Assembly: GCF_037392515.1 (NCBI RefSeq)
Contig: NC_090290.1
Coordinates: 55,688,753 to 55,752,752 of the forward strand
DNA from: Haliotis asinina
Taxonomy: Eukaryota > Mollusca > Gastropoda > Lepetellida > Haliotidae
Length of the DNA: 64,000 nucleotides
Reading direction: 5' to 3'
Shown here piece after piece: positions 35,069 to 48,242 of the stretch. Under the pieces are notes generated by a model. The model saw nothing but the letters and a program-made list of their open reading frames with translations. It made no database searches and was not told where the DNA came from. Within the stretch, counting starts at the first letter, position 1, and each line of letters begins with the position of its first letter. Made by a program: the position numbers and the translations under genes.

Positions 35069-36645
35069 TCAAGATCCTGTCAGTTGGAAAGATTTAATTT
35101 ACAAGAGGATTATACATCAAAAGTATTTCTCACTGTTCCTCAATCACCATAATAGAAAACAAATAAATCCTGTTAATATCTGGACACGTTTCCTTTGCAT
35201 AAAGACACTATTACAAGTTGTATTGGCGTTAATACATCTAAAAACATATTTTCTTGAATTTTCCTATTTGCTATAAATAGCCTACTTGCCTATTATTCCT
35301 ATACTACAATAAGGCACCTTTGATGTTTCTTATGTAAAGCAAATGATTCATAGTTGTGAAAAGAATAGCATTCTTCTCATAAAAATATTGTATGGGGATA
35401 AGAATCATATAGCACTCACTTTATCGGGATACGTACGTATCGCGGCCTTAGTATCGGGATATGTATCGTATCCCGACAGTTTCGTCACAACATAACTGTA
35501 AAACTTATGTGAACTAACTCGAACCTGTAGTTCAAAAGTGCAGTTCCAGAGCTGTACATCGAACTGTATGACAGAAAATATACATTCAACATTTCTGAAA
35601 CCTGAGACACAATATACTCAGACCGTGACGCAACCAATACTCGTTGAAAACTACTTAAAATTTAAATAAACCATTCGATTTATTCATGAACCTAACACAT
35701 TGAATAATTACGTATTTCCTTTTGCAGACGACGTCTCAGTCTGAGGATTACGGGGTAAAAGTTCAAGTGGTTCTAGCATGAAATTGCGCTCTTACTGAAA
35801 CGTATGCTACTGGTAGACGATGCCCAGTTCAGACCAGACAGTGTTTCTTTCAAAATATGAAAGTCCAGCACGCGCGGAAATACAAACGGAATACGCATAA
35901 GAGCGAGGAAATGACACGAATCCTGATTGTGACATTATACAAATGAATCCAAAACGTAAGCTAAAATCAGTTTACTGGTTTATACTATCATTAATTGCTC
36001 ATTAAAAGCACAAAATCTATGAGGAAATTCACATCGTAAACAATGACAATTGATTTAATAAATCACCCATTTATCAAATTATAATTTACATAACAACACG
36101 AAATGCTAATATCAATGTTCTAGTTGTATTTATACACAAAGCATTGTGGGATATACAAATTCAAGCCGTTGAGGGACAAAATAATTTGAAAAAATTAAAG
36201 CAAAACTGAATTGATAGTTTCAGTAATTAAATTATCTGATTGTGTGTTTGACCTATTTTTCCTTATGACTTAAGTCTTTACTTATGAAAAAAGTTGTTTT
36301 TTCGGAAAGTACCCCCTGGGGATCCTTTCCAATCTATGTGGGTTGTTACTATCAATATTATATACACAGAGACTAAGCGTTCGTCTAAGTCACAACAGGG
36401 AGACTATATAGAGATTGTAGAGTATCCCTGGCCACAACACTTGTCAAGCTGTTAACTACATAGGCTGTGTTCAGTCAGAAATATTGTTAAGAAAGCGTCA
36501 AACCCAAATTACTCCGTGATCTTTCCGTATTCTCGACCGATTAGCGTGTCGTCCATATGAGTCACAACTCAATGACCCGATGCCCATGAAGATCCGGTGG
36601 CAGCGCATCTTCAGTAGGCCATACAAGAGGTGACCAACAGGATCA

Positions 36646-36795
36646 GGGGCCCGTTTCACAAAACTCTCGTAAGCCTAAGAACTCGTAAGTTTTCTCGTAG
36701 CCATTGTACCTCCTATATTGTAACACAGGAGCTACGGATGCTACGAGAAAAGTTACGAGATCTTAGGCTTACGAGAGCTTTGTGAAACGGGGCCC
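36646..36795. mobile_element. palindromic MITE, ~150 bp
   Basis: Near-perfect inverted repeat: ggggcccgtttcacaaa..ctctcgtaagcctaag on the left, cttaggcttacgagag..tttgtgaaacggggccc on the right. Confidence 0.9.
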
Positions 36796-38011
36796 AGGAC
36801 AGCTGATGTCATCGTGTACCAGTTGCGAAGATCGATGTTCATTATGTCAAACACGAGATCGTCTGGTCCACACTTGATTCTTTACTTGATTCTTCGGTTG
36901 ATTGATCTGTGGGTGACCTGGGTTAAACGATACACTTCAACTATCTCTTCTGAACACACCAGGGGTGTCTACGCTATGAACAGCCGAGTGGTGTATTCAT
37001 AACTCAGCTATATACGACTGTGGTCGTTATGGCTCTAGCTGAAGAGCCTACCTCAAGGAAAGAGTGGTGGATTTATGGATGCTAACATTTGTATCGTGAC
37101 GAACACGGCGGTCCAGTGTGCATTCATGTTTTTCCAACACGTGGGACTTATAACAACATATAACATATAACATATAACACAGAATTTGACATCTGCAACA
37201 CACACGTACGCATGTATGCACACTTATGCCACACCTGTGATTATTGTATGTAAATGTCATTCAAATATTTCAGGTTAATCTTCAACCTATGTGAAATGCT
37301 GAGAGAAAAGTACAAACGTACAAATGCGCTCTTCCATTCCACGCTTACGAACCAAAGTTCCGATACAGTTTCTAAATTAAATTAAATGGGAGCCTAGTTA
37401 ACCAAAGCACCTAACTGATCTTGACTACTGAAATACCCACAGAAGATGCAGGTATGTACGTATAAACATGTCATCGTCAGTAACCTGCCCGACTTGTTAA
37501 GTACTGTAGGTATAAGACTAATGACGACTCCATGTAAAATCGACTTACATGTAAACATTTGCATAGAATTGTGCTCTTTTTCTTCTTTGTTTTTTTCTTG
37601 TGCGTGCTTGAAGGGGTGTTTGGTTGCAAAACAAAACAATTCATCACTTTAAGGATTTATTTTGTGTGATGAGTGAGTCAGGTTTATGTATGTATTTATT
37701 TATTTGTTAAAATATTCACCGACGGCGTACGTCTCGGCGAGTATTGGGAAGCGACATAAAATCTTCAAAGAGCGTGTTTTGTGTTAGCAACGGTAGCCAA
37801 CTCATCAGTAAAGGCCACCAAAATAAGGCCACAATAAAATTACTATAAAATTGTAATACAATTCAAAAATGCCAAACGGAACACATTTGTGACGCATTGT
37901 TATTTCAGATCCCCAGAGAATCAAGTGATCAACAACATGAGCATCGATCTACGCACACTGGGATACGATGACATATGCGCAACCCCTGTAACCCCCCTCT
38001 GGTCCCGCCTG

Positions 38012-38051
38012 TGGTGTGTGTGTGTGTGTGCGTGCGTGCGTGCGCGCGCAC
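38012..38051. repeat. compound (TG)n(CGTG)n(CG)n microsatellite
   Basis: Alternating purine/pyrimidine run of ~40 bases; such tracts can adopt Z-DNA. Confidence 0.95.
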
Positions 38052-38427
38052 GGTCATGATAGTATAACTATTATGGTGTGTCCTGTTCGGATCTGACAAA
38101 TTTTTTTCTTATTAACATCTTATAGGAAGCAATTGTTTCAAAAGTTGCTGAAAACATGTATATCAGTTATTCTGGAGAACCTGTGTGTCTTTCGCAGACA
38201 ACATGTAACCGTCCACAGTAGCACACCAGCTTAGACTAACGGTTACTGTAACGGGTATCATATTTTAGAAACATGGAGACCCTTGAGGTACGAGCTGAAG
38301 CGGAGTAGCTAGACTTGTTTCATTGGGACTTATGCATTGAAGAAAGGGATAGGTAGAACGGGAACTAATAATGTTGTTCATCAGCAGAGAGACACGGCGC
38401 TCTCGGATCTTCTCGAGTATGTGCAGG

Positions 38428-38590
38428 GGAGGGGTAGTCATACAAGTGGTAAACGCGTCCGCTCGTCACACTGGAGACCCGGGTTCGATTCCCCACATGG
38501 GTACAAACCCATAGCTGATTTCTGGTTTCCCCAGCTGCTATATTGCTGGGATATTGCTAAAAGCGGTGTAAACCCATACTCAATCACTTA
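38428..38590 (+). mobile_element. tRNA-derived SINE, best-preserved copy
   Basis: Clear B box in gacccgggttcgattcccca, then catgggtacaaaccc, gggatattgctaaaagcggt, gtaaacccatactcaatcac. Confidence 0.92.
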
Positions 38591-38960
38591 TTCTTGAGCA
38601 TGTGAAATTCTTGAAACGTTTCCGAAGTAACTGAAGCGCCATAAAACTTTCTGTGTCCGCAGAGAGATCAAGATGTCCGGCTTGAATTAAATAGCTCATC
38701 TTTGACTACAACAGAAGTTACTGGCGTTCGAAGATTCGTTGAAGTTTTTTGCTTCATTGTTTCTAAACACATGTCGCTATATATACCACGACATCTAAGG
38801 TCAGCACGATGGCGACAGGTGCTTTTATCCGATAACGCTCCTCGTTTCAGTTAGATAAACATTCCACATTTTCGACGTGACCATTACATTTCAACTTCCT
38901 GTTTTCAATGAAAGATGAGTTTCACAGGTGATACGTTGCGGACTTAGTGTTTTTTCGAAG

Positions 38961-38987
38961 ATGTCGTTGTTTAGAGACAAGTTCTGG
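38961..38987 (+). CDS. first coding exon, possible PSTPIP-type F-BAR protein
   Basis: ATG TCG TTG .. TTC TGG | gtaagt encodes MSLFRDKFW with a strong donor in phase 0. An in-frame TGA lies upstream (about 38913) and a short uORF (MSFTGDTLRT) overlaps the leader. The start resembles the PSTPIP1/2 N-terminus (short stretch ending ..F..FW before the first F-BAR helix). Nine residues are weak evidence; the call rests on the start/donor pair plus the candidate exon at 46602. Confidence 0.35.
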
Positions 38988-40769
38988 GTAAGTATTTCTC
39001 TTTTACTAATCCGTATATCAAGTGTAGTGCTGCTGATGTTTTTATTTACCTGTGTTGGTCGACGAGGCACTGTCCAAGTGGCGATGACTCACACGAGTCA
39101 CAGAGCTGACAACAATAAGAGATGTTTTGACATGTGAATCGTGACGAAGTTGAAAAACACAGATAAATGAATGTAAAAATTGATACCGCACATGATTTTA
39201 TCTATATCACATTGAATCCATTTCATGTTAGAATCCCCCTGTATTGTTGATTAATCATTGTCATAAATTGTTTTGAAACGAACTGTCAAAATATGAAATT
39301 AATTTTCATTATCACTGCCTCACCATGGTCACTGCACGGCAATGCTGACTTGGCAGATCATTACAATATTTTGAGATAGTGTGTTTCTTATATTTTACTC
39401 TTTCATGTTGCTTGGAAACAATGTCTACATGAATCTTATGGGTGACAAGAGTGCATGGTCCAGGAAATCTAATATTCACGTTCTACTTGCTGCAATTAGA
39501 ATCCCTTCTTATTTATTTCAGACTTTTTCACTGGCCTATGTGTTTTCTGATATCACATGTTTTCAGAGGGCCATTATTCATACTTAAGCAAGGGATGTGG
39601 CATCAGACACAACGTATATCTTTGAATATGGCATATTTTAAGACATGCTTGTCTTTATTGAGTGGATTTGATGTTTCACAGTTGCCCAAGTGATTAGCGA
39701 AAAGTCAGTGAATGTTTCTTGAGTGTCTGAAAACACACAAATTTAAGAGAATGGCAATTATGTCTTTTGATACAGTTTTTCAAGTTTAAATATATTAATT
39801 TTTATTGAAAAGTTATCTTTTGTCGATAACAACAAAAGTTGAACCATATTTTGTTTCTTGTTTTTATCTCAATCAGTTATAACTCTAGAGGAAAGAGTAA
39901 AGAGAAGTCTGCCACTTGTTAACTGACACAGTTTTTGTTTTCAGTAGTATTACTTGATAAGACCATTAATGACATGGTTGATATAATATGACAGTGAGGA
40001 AGCAGTGATACCATAACCAATAGCTTGTCTCATTAGTTGTCTCATTTATTGGTGTTCACTTTTTCCTGACACACATACAAGCACCTGATAATGAACTATT
40101 ACATTTTTAAAGTCCAGTCCAGGCCAAATATACTTGAAACACATGATGGAAGTTGAAAAAGTAATAATACTGTTGATTTTATACATTAATGATATTTTCC
40201 TCCACATGAATTCTAGTAATCATTCATTCTGTTCATCTGTAGTAATTTACTGTGGCAATACCATCAGGCAACACTTTGATCTGTGGGGTAGTGAAAGTCT
40301 TCGTTATCATAGTTTATGGACAAATGGACAAGATTTAATTGCTGATATGTAATGGTGTTTTACTAACAGTGGTTTTGTATTTTGAAGATAGATGTGGCAA
40401 TTTTTGCCAATAGAAAATCCTCTTTTTTTGCAAGTAGCTGATTGTTCATCTTCTGTTTGTCACTGATTCTTCTTTCAATTTCATTTAATTTCACCAGTGA
40501 AGAAATCAGTGGATTACAAGATTAAACTTGACATAAGTTTCAGCACTATTTCTTATTGCCAGTGATGTTTATTTGTTCTCTTGCTGGTTAATTAAAGAAT
40601 TCTCCAGGAAATTTTATTTATCTTTCTGAGCTTGCTCATTAACAATTTTTTTTATGCTTGAGGGTTATCAAATGCACATTGCATGAATTCATTGCTGTAT
40701 CAGCCAGAACTTAATTTCACTGAACTTGATAAACAAAAGACAAAAGCAAGGGTTTGTTGATAGTTTGTT

Positions 40770-41170
40770 GATATGGTGTGGTGTGTGGTCCTGTGCATGG
40801 AGCTCAGGTCACAAATCAGTTGAAGTTAAGCACCGTTGAGCTCAGACAGTCCTTGGATGGGTGACCGTGTTTGGCAGCTTGAGTCCTTAAGAGTTTTAGG
40901 ACTTCTGTCCTGCCCCACAACAAAGCACATGTGATTCATGTGGTCTCACCTCTGGCAAGTAATTCTTTTTCAAAACTGCCTCTGTTCACCCAGCAGAAAA
41001 TGGGTACCCAGTAGGATAAGTCATGTGGCTATAACCTTCTAGTGCCTTAGCTTCTAGTGCAGCTTTGGTTATCCAAGGTAATAATATGCCTGCTTTGATT
41101 GTTAGTGATATGAGCATTCACCTCGTAAATGGAGCTTGGTGCAGTATGATTATTATTATTATTATTGATA
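40770..41170 (+). mobile_element. 5S-rRNA-derived SINE (SINE3 type)
   Basis: The head at 40775-40885 matches 5S rRNA, including the internal pol III promoter: gaagttaagcaccgttgagc (A box/intermediate element) and ttggatgggtgaccg (C box). An unrelated body follows (cagcagaaaatgggtaccca, ggataagtcatgtggctata, gttatccaaggtaataatat), then attcacctcgtaaatggagc and a (tta)n tail. It is a SINE and not a 5S gene, because the 5S 3' end is replaced by the body. Confidence 0.88.
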
Positions 41171-41329
41171 TCACTCCTGCATTTTGATGATAGGGATGTT
41201 TTCTCTGGGTTCACTATGGTTCATAAGACATGTTAGCAGATATGGCACCAGGTACTTTTTTGTGTCCCGCCATAAGAGATTGATATTTGGTTTAGTAGGG
41301 GGCAGGGAGAATTACTACTTATTGTCATG

Positions 41330-41445
41330 AGACCCTGCAACCAATCAGGTTGATGCTCATGCTGTTGATCACTGGATTGTCTAGTCCAGACCTGATTATT
41401 TACAGACATAGTTTGGATATTGCCAAGTGGAGTGTAGAACAACAC
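41330..41445 (+). repeat. fragment of second CACTCACTC-family repeat
   Basis: ggttgatgctcatgctgttg, atcactggattgtctagtcc, gattatttacagac, atattgccaagtg: the middle of the repeat seen complete at 42271. Another fragment is at about 42115-42185. Confidence 0.75.
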
Positions 41446-42270
41446 ACCAACCAACCATGAAGGGTTTTCCTGATGTCCTGATGTATTTTCCTCAAATATA
41501 TCATGGATTGAGTCAAGCGTCACATTTCTTTCCTGAGGATTACATGCACAAGAGATAATACCGAGGCTGTTGATGCTAATTACGTAGGCAAACTGATACA
41601 AATGTGGAGGATTTGTTACAGTCAACACTAGTGCAAGTCAAAGAGATCATCATTTCTACATTTAGTGTTGGGAGTTGGAAGAGAAGTCAACTATTGATTA
41701 TTGAATATATACATTTTAAGGAAATGTTAAATATTAAAGTTTTTCCCCTGTTTTTTTTTTCCAATTAATGTTTTTTGTAACTAATAATGCATGCAAGAAA
41801 GACTCTGGAATCATAATTTAACAATAAAAGTGGCACATAGCTTTAAGCTATGTAGCGTGTTTGTTCGTTCATCAGATTCATCAAATTTTAGTGGTTAGTT
41901 TCCTTCATTCAAGTGTGTTATCCTATAATAACAGGCTTCTGATTAATCAAAAATATTTTTTGTGCAATTGATGAGTATTTTTAACCCTTCCTTCAATTGA
42001 TTTTTGATTAATTTCGATTATCAGAATACCACTAGCTACATGGGTGGGGCAGTTGGACATAGTGACTTGATAGTGTGTCATGGTATCTTGACAGAAGGGA
42101 TCTTTGGTCATAAATTAAATCACACGATTGTCTGGTCCAGTCATGATTATTAATGCTATCACATAGTTGAAATACTCTGAAACCAGCGTTAAAAACTCTT
42201 CTTGTCTTGATATGCTGAATAACAGATGGATATTTATGGCTGTACTGTACTTATAATGACTATATATGAC

Positions 42271-42557
42271 GTGACCCGTGAGTGTCTAGGGTAGACCTTC
42301 AGCAACCCATGCTTGCCATAGAAGGCGACTATGCATGTCGTAAGAGGCAACTAACGGGATCGGGTGGTCAGGCTTGCTGACTTGTTTGACACGTCATCAG
42401 TTCCCAATCGTGCAGATTGATGCTCATGTTACTGATCACTGGATTGTTTGCTCCAGGCTCAATTATTTACAGACCGCTACCATATAGCTTTAATATAGCC
42501 GAGTGCGGCATAAAACTCACTCACTCACTCACTCACTCACTCACTCACTCACTCACT
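42271..42557 (+). mobile_element. second abundant repeat family with (ACTC)n tail
   Basis: Complete-looking copy: cgtgagtgtctagggtagac, gccatagaaggcgactatgc, gtcgtaagaggcaactaacg, atttacagaccgctaccata, ccgagtgcggcataaaactc, then (actc)x14. Distinct from the tRNA-SINE in its body but ending in the same tail. Confidence 0.8.
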
Positions 42558-43682
42558 GTACACGACTCAAAACGTGTTAGAGATTGTGTTTAACATGTTT
42601 AAGAATCGATTAGTGAAGAGTCTAAATGTGATCATTTTGGTTACATCCAGGTTAGATGCTGGTATAGATGTTATTCCTGTGTAGATTTATGTCTAGATTG
42701 TTCATGATGGATGGTGGAACTGTTTGATGTAACCATGTATTGAGCAATTAACTGTCACTTCACTGTTGGTCAGGGAAATATCAAGTGTCCAAGTGGGGAA
42801 TCAAGGGGAAGTAACCCATGGCCTGAAGTCCCAGTCCAGTGCTTTTTTTTTTTGATGGGCAAGCAAATTTGTATATATAATGTATACCACTGGTGTCTAG
42901 TTGATTTTCCCATGTTATTATGTATTTTGTTTGAAAAATCAACTAGAAAACTAACTGGTTTAGTTGAAACGTTATCAGGGCAAGTGATTTTACATGAGGC
43001 ACTGTATCAGAGTACACTAGCAATTTTAGAGTTATTTCTATCCCTTTGAATCAAACACAGTTTATCAGTCAAGACTTTGACCGTATCCTCTTGTCTGATA
43101 AACTTTTGTTTTAACCTTGAAAGGTCATCTTAATCTTGTTAATAGCTCACATGATAAGCAAAATTGTGTAGAAAATCATGCTAAAAACAAGTTGGCTGTT
43201 TGGCTCCAAAGTATATTGTCACAAACTGAAGGCACACTTTGTGATGAAACAATTTAACCACTGGTTTAACCCAATGGTGATGGCCATTGCAACATTTTCT
43301 CATGTAACCTTATGGGTTAGCTGGTACATCCTGCACAGTAGAAAAATAATTCATAGTGTAGTGTTATGTAAATCGACGGGCATAGCTGAATCATGTTATC
43401 ACAGAGAAGGAAGCCGGTAAAGTTGTTACCGGTGTGTGTCATACTGAAGCATGTCCTCACATACGTCTCATCAGAATGTTTCACATTCCTTGTGAAATGT
43501 CTGGTAATATGTCACTCACAATTTCATTGTAATCAAATTAGACTTGGTCAAATTCCTCTTCATCGAGATAATTTTAATATTTTCCTGTCAGACCTTTATC
43601 TAAGTCCTCAGATCAATATCATTTTGTCCAGCTATCACAAGATAGCGTCAAGTTCCTACTACTGTTAGCTGTACATTTCAAT

Positions 43683-43893
43683 CGACTATCTCTGTCTGGT
43701 GAAACTCAACTTTCCCAGGTGAAACAGAACTATCTGTGTCTGGTGAAACTCTGGTGTCTCTGTTTGGTGAAACTTGGCTGTCTCTGTCTGGTGAACTCTG
43801 GGGAAACTCACCTATCTCTGTCTGGTGAAACTCTGGTGTCTCTGTTTGGTGAAACTCGGCTGTCTCGGTCTGGTGAAACTCCGGGGAAACTCA
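43683..43893. repeat. minisatellite, ~22-bp units
   Basis: Variants of ctgtctctgtctggtgaaact are repeated about nine times with length variation. The frame LVKLWCLCLVKLGCLCLV.. is a by-product. Confidence 0.9.
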
Positions 43894-44891
43894 GCTATCC
43901 CTAGTCTTGTATAATAACACAGTAGTAACTACTAAAAATAATACTTCATGCTGGTCACTGAAACATTGTCTAATACTGAGGTGTAACTGCTCGAAGATTA
44001 TAGTGGATTTATGGCTGATAGAACTGATACTTTATCAAATATGATTCTTATTATGAATCATAGAATTTTAGTTTAAATTCCAAAGAATGAGCATTTCAAC
44101 TTTGAAGGCATTATGAGAGCATGAGGATCCTGAGGAATATTGCCATGGTCTATTAAGGACCATCTAAAAGTGTTACTATGGTTACCTTTGATTTCAGGGT
44201 TGCACCAAGACCCTTGCCTTTCAGGCAAATTGTCATCAGTGTTTAAGAAAAAGAAATGATATTAAATAATCTTTAGAAATGCCAACTTTATATTGTTAAT
44301 AATGCAAAATGTTTAAGGTTTTTGCACCTGATTTGGTTGACTCACTGCTTTGGACAAGCATGTTTAAGATGACTGGCTCATTTCTGTGTTTGGTCAATAT
44401 AGCTCCGACAATAAATGAAAACAGACCCAATCTGCTTGCTAAGAAGAAATTTAAAACAGAGAAGTTATAAATAAAGAACAAATATTGATGAACAAACTTC
44501 ATCCTAATCCATGAAGCTGAATAATATGTTCACTTTAAGCTTCAGTGTATCATAGTGAAATGACAATTTTGTGATACCTTTTTATCCACAGACAAAATGA
44601 CTTGTTCACTGCTCTGTCAATGTTTGAAGTTAATATCGGCAAAACTCATAAATGCTTGCATAATATGATTACAAACCAAAATAATTAGTTTTATTGAATA
44701 CTTACATTTTTATCAATTATTGATGTGAACTTAATGCTGCTATGGTAACAGTCACACAGATTGCAATGTAAAATATTTATTCAGTGGGCAAGTAGAAATT
44801 TAGATTTAAATGGTGGTGTGTATCATTGTGACATATATACATTTAAGGTTTACTTAGCCAATACCAAACTGCATGAGAGTAAAGTGTGGAT

Positions 44892-45401
44892 CATCCTCAA
44901 TATCTCCAGGGCATACGTTCCGATAAGTTTCCACTATACCCTGGACGCATCTACGGCTCTGCCCGATAAATTTATTACCTCCCTTTGCTGGCTCCGCCTT
45001 CTCACAGTAGCCAATCAGCTAGGCTGCCGTTATAACCGAGCTTGCCAGTGTCAACAAAGGTAGCGGTCGCAACTGCGAAGGTTTGCTCACAGTGCGTTCC
45101 AGATTTTACGGAAATCATACAAACAAATTGACAGGTCCGAAACATTAAAACAACATATGCAAGAACGCCTTCTACCTCTTCCAGAAAACCTCTGCATGGT
45201 TTCTGTTGCCAAGTATAATCGGTTAGATAATTAAAAAAACGAAAGTGAGTTGTGATTGGTTTGCTGAACTTCCCAGCGTAGACACCTAACTGGATCAAAA
45301 GACAGTCAAGGGAAGTAATAAATTTATCGGGCAGAGCCATAGATGCATCCAGGGTATAGTGGAGACTTATCGGAACGTATACCCTGGAGATATCGAGGAT
45401 G
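44892..45401. mobile_element. foldback element, 510 bp, 9-bp target duplication
   Basis: Inverted repeats of ~95 bp at the two ends (outer catcctcaatatctccaggg / ccctggagatatcgaggatg; inner ctctgcccgataaatttatt on both arms). The 9-bp agtgtggat lies directly outside each end (44883-44891 and 45402-45410). A 9-bp duplication with long inverted repeats points to a Mutator-like or foldback transposon. No transposase. Confidence 0.92.
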
Positions 45402-46601
45402 AGTGTGGATTGGTTGTCCAGACACCTGGTTGACTGGATGTCATTTTACGCTGATGACATGCAGTATTACTCATGCTTTCAGTGACTTGCTGGCATGACC
45501 TAGGCTTGTGTGAGTGGAGTTAGGGATACTGGTTCTCACTAATTTGTTGTGCAAGACCACATTGATCCCCACGTTGTGTTCCACTGTAAGAAATTCGACC
45601 ACACCAATGAAGTTGGAATTTAGTGTACGTAATCACAGGTATGCTCTAAAGCAAGCTCACAGGATGGTTAGACAATCATAAGGCAGCCATTTTGGTTACG
45701 ACTTTTTGGCCGTAACTTTATCATTGTGTGTTGTGTGATTATCAAGAAAATAATAATGATAATAATAAGAAATATAGCTGCGAGCAGCGATGAGGGCTTC
45801 TTGGATGTTATGCAATACATCCATTTGCATCTGTGACGTACTTCCAATAGTAGTCATGGCTACAGATAATATTGATACATACTACTGCCAGTAATGGGGA
45901 AAGCGTAATTCTTTATGTTTGAATTCATGTTGGGTTTGAAACAGATGCTACCTGTATTAAAACATCAAAAGAAAAAATAACTTTGTGGTTGTCCATTCAG
46001 TAATCAAAGAGTGCATACGGCACAGCGATCTGTTCAAAATATCCAAAACATAAAGCTATAGCTTAAGCTGAATGTGATTCAATGCTGCTACATTCCAAGT
46101 CGGTTTACACAGTGCACACACTCTTTAAAAAATGAAAATATTTGTCAAAACGTCTTGAGCAAGAAGAATTACAGAGATATAGCACCCACATGATTGAATA
46201 ACTCAACCTATTGATGGTGTGTGATAAGTGAGTGGAAAGCTTTAATCTAACCTCTCCAAATGGAGAAATCCTAGTATATTACTCCAGGACAAAAGATATT
46301 AAAGCTATAGAATTCCACTGGAATTTCTACACCGCATCTATACTAAGGAGGAATTAATGTTTATGAACTAACGATGATATTTGCTCTTTATGTAAAACTG
46401 ACCAGGGAGACTTGTCAATGTGAATATGTAAAACAATATGGGAGAGTTTGGGACTATTTTTCAATAGTCCTCATAAAATAGGATTGAGGCGCTAAACGTC
46501 TGTGTATGCCTTTCCACACCTTGTGTGCTAGCTGAACTACTAACATCTGTAAACTCATTAATAAAAAATATGAGTTTAAACATTGAAATAATACGAGCAA
46601 G

Positions 46602-46724
46602 TCGGCCTATCACACCGCTGCTTTGCGAGACGCTGTAGATTTGTTTACTCGCGACTTGGAACGAATTTCACGTGCTTTTCATGCTCATGCAGAGACAATG
46701 AGGGTGAAAAGGAGAGAGATGCAA
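46602..46724 (+). CDS. possible F-BAR helix exon
   Basis: Open, phase 0 to 0, 41 codons, donor ATGCAA|gtaaat. Encodes AALRDAVDLFTRDLERISRA then FHAHAETMRVKRREMQ, an amphipathic helix similar in spacing to the second F-BAR helix of PSTPIP proteins (L..A...F...V..V......A..LR). CpG-bearing codons differ from the surrounding AT-rich DNA. The acceptor (gagcaag|TCG) has a poor pyrimidine tract, and a stop lies three codons upstream of it in frame. Could be chance. Confidence 0.35.
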
Positions 46725-47484
46725 GTAAATGGATTTTTAATTAGTCTTGATCTTGAAATCTATTTAAATGCATGTAAAATCATTTATAATATAGAAAGAA
46801 TACGGAAGCTCGACCGGAAATAGAGTATAAGTAATTATAAGTTATATTCATGGTTTCCTCGCTGCATCGGTAAATATTTCTACTGTTTTAGACATGGAGA
46901 CGCATCGGAGGCCCCACGCCTAAACAGAAGGGATATTGACTGATACACATCAGCCTTTGCTTGTTTTGAATTTTACGTATGCACTACAAAACACACAAAT
47001 ACCTTTCACTTTTTCGCATTTTGAGTTTGCTGTCAGATACAGTCTCTGTAAATGGAGTTGCAGCAAATAACTGTAGGGAATTTCAGCTGAAGTTGAGATA
47101 AAATGTATCCGGTAACTGTTAGTACTTTTGACATAAATAAAGATACATATTTATATACACAGGACTCATACAACTTTGAACGGAACAGTTGAACTTAGAA
47201 ACAACAATGAGTGCTGGTGTACGGTCTTGTGAGACAGGTGTTTGAAAAAGCGGCCGTAATCGTCTTCCCGCTTTCCTTCAGATTTTCGTGCTCTTTCCAA
47301 GTGTTAAACGTGAAATGCTGCACCAAGTTTTGGCACATACCACCGCGTATTCATGGGCCGTCGGTGATAAAAAGTAGTGCTTATTTCCTTAATATGCAGA
47401 AATTTGGGGGTTTTGATGGCTAGTATTGTTTATGGTGACGTGTACATAGAGGCAAGCACTTTCGATAGATATTTAAAGCGGTCT

Positions 47485-48124
47485 AAGAAGAAATATTAGT
47501 AAATTTCCTGCGCACTCTTTCCTTTCATTTGGGGCACGTCTCAAATGTTTTGTCTCCTTTTTGGCTAATGCAGTATGTATCGCCATCAAAACAGTGCATT
47601 TTAACAATAATGTCGTTGCGTAGAGAGGTGCCTAGAGACAAAGCATGGTAAGTTTGAAAGCGGTAGCTGTTGTAGTTGTAGTGCAGCAGATTTTGAGAGC
47701 AAAGTAGTCAGAACTGGGCTGAAAAACAGCAGCAAAAACTTCAATCCCAAATAGCGGCCAAACGGTGCATTTTAGCGACTCGACCCGTCGAGGCGAAATT
47801 CTAGACATTTTGATTGCACATCTGCTCAAGAAGTTTGGTAGTCATTGCAGCAGTAGTTTCGGAGATATTTGCATTTTAAATTGAAAATTTCGAATTAATT
47901 TTGATTTATCTGCCCTTTGCTTTTGGGCCCACAGCCTAGAGATTTTAATGGGGAATATCTACACCTCGGTGCGCATCTGCCTGATTTTTTTCAAGCGATT
48001 CTGTCCACTGGTGCTCTTTGTAGCTCTGGTACAAAATCCGGCGGAAAAATAAATAATAATAAAAATAATAAAAACATCAGCGATTGCAATAGGTCTTTTG
48101 CCTTATGGCAAGAAGCCCTAATAA
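47485..48124. repeat. 640-bp direct repeat, copy A
   Basis: Almost identical to 48490-49129 (offset exactly 1005; I noticed two substitutions, near 47802 and 47818). The end carries ttttgccttatggcaagaag, an imperfect hairpin. Confidence 0.95.
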
Positions 48125-48242
48125 ACAGAAAAGTCTATGCCCTGATTTTTAAATATTTTTTCCAATTTTTCTGGTCAAGCTTCTACTCTTCACTTTGACA
48201 TATCCCAAACTTTTGTGTTATCGTATTTGAATTAAGCGGGTT

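Larger units (their letters stand above)
33374..38960. other. intergenic region between divergent gene starts
   Basis: No coding frame recognised. It holds a tRNA-like SINE piece (33666-33765), a SINE (34906), a palindromic MITE (36646), a microsatellite (38012) and a SINE (38428). Promoters for the minus-strand gene (near 33.4 kb) and the + strand exon at 38961 must lie here, but no TATA or other motif is convincing. Confidence 0.55.
38988..46601 (+). other. presumed intron region; no exon found
   Basis: If the two + strand exons belong together, an exon for the start of the F-BAR domain should lie here. I could not find it in any frame. Contents otherwise: 5S-derived SINE, CACTCACTC-tailed repeats, a minisatellite and a foldback element. 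Confidence 0.4.

Noticed and set aside
38450..38530. tRNA gene
   Set aside because: The B-box-like ggttcgattcc belongs to a SINE head; no acceptor stem closes, and the same sequence recurs with a SINE tail elsewhere.
40775..40890. 5S rRNA gene
   Set aside because: It has A box, intermediate element and C box but a degraded 5' end and no 5S 3' end, continuing into a SINE body.
41233..41628. 131-codon minus-strand open frame
   Set aside because: It runs antisense through a fragment of the CACTCACTC-family repeat and shows no recognisable domain; length alone is not convincing.
44761..45340. Frames of 100 and 112 codons on both strands
   Set aside because: Both lie in the foldback element; mirror-image frames come from the inverted arms.
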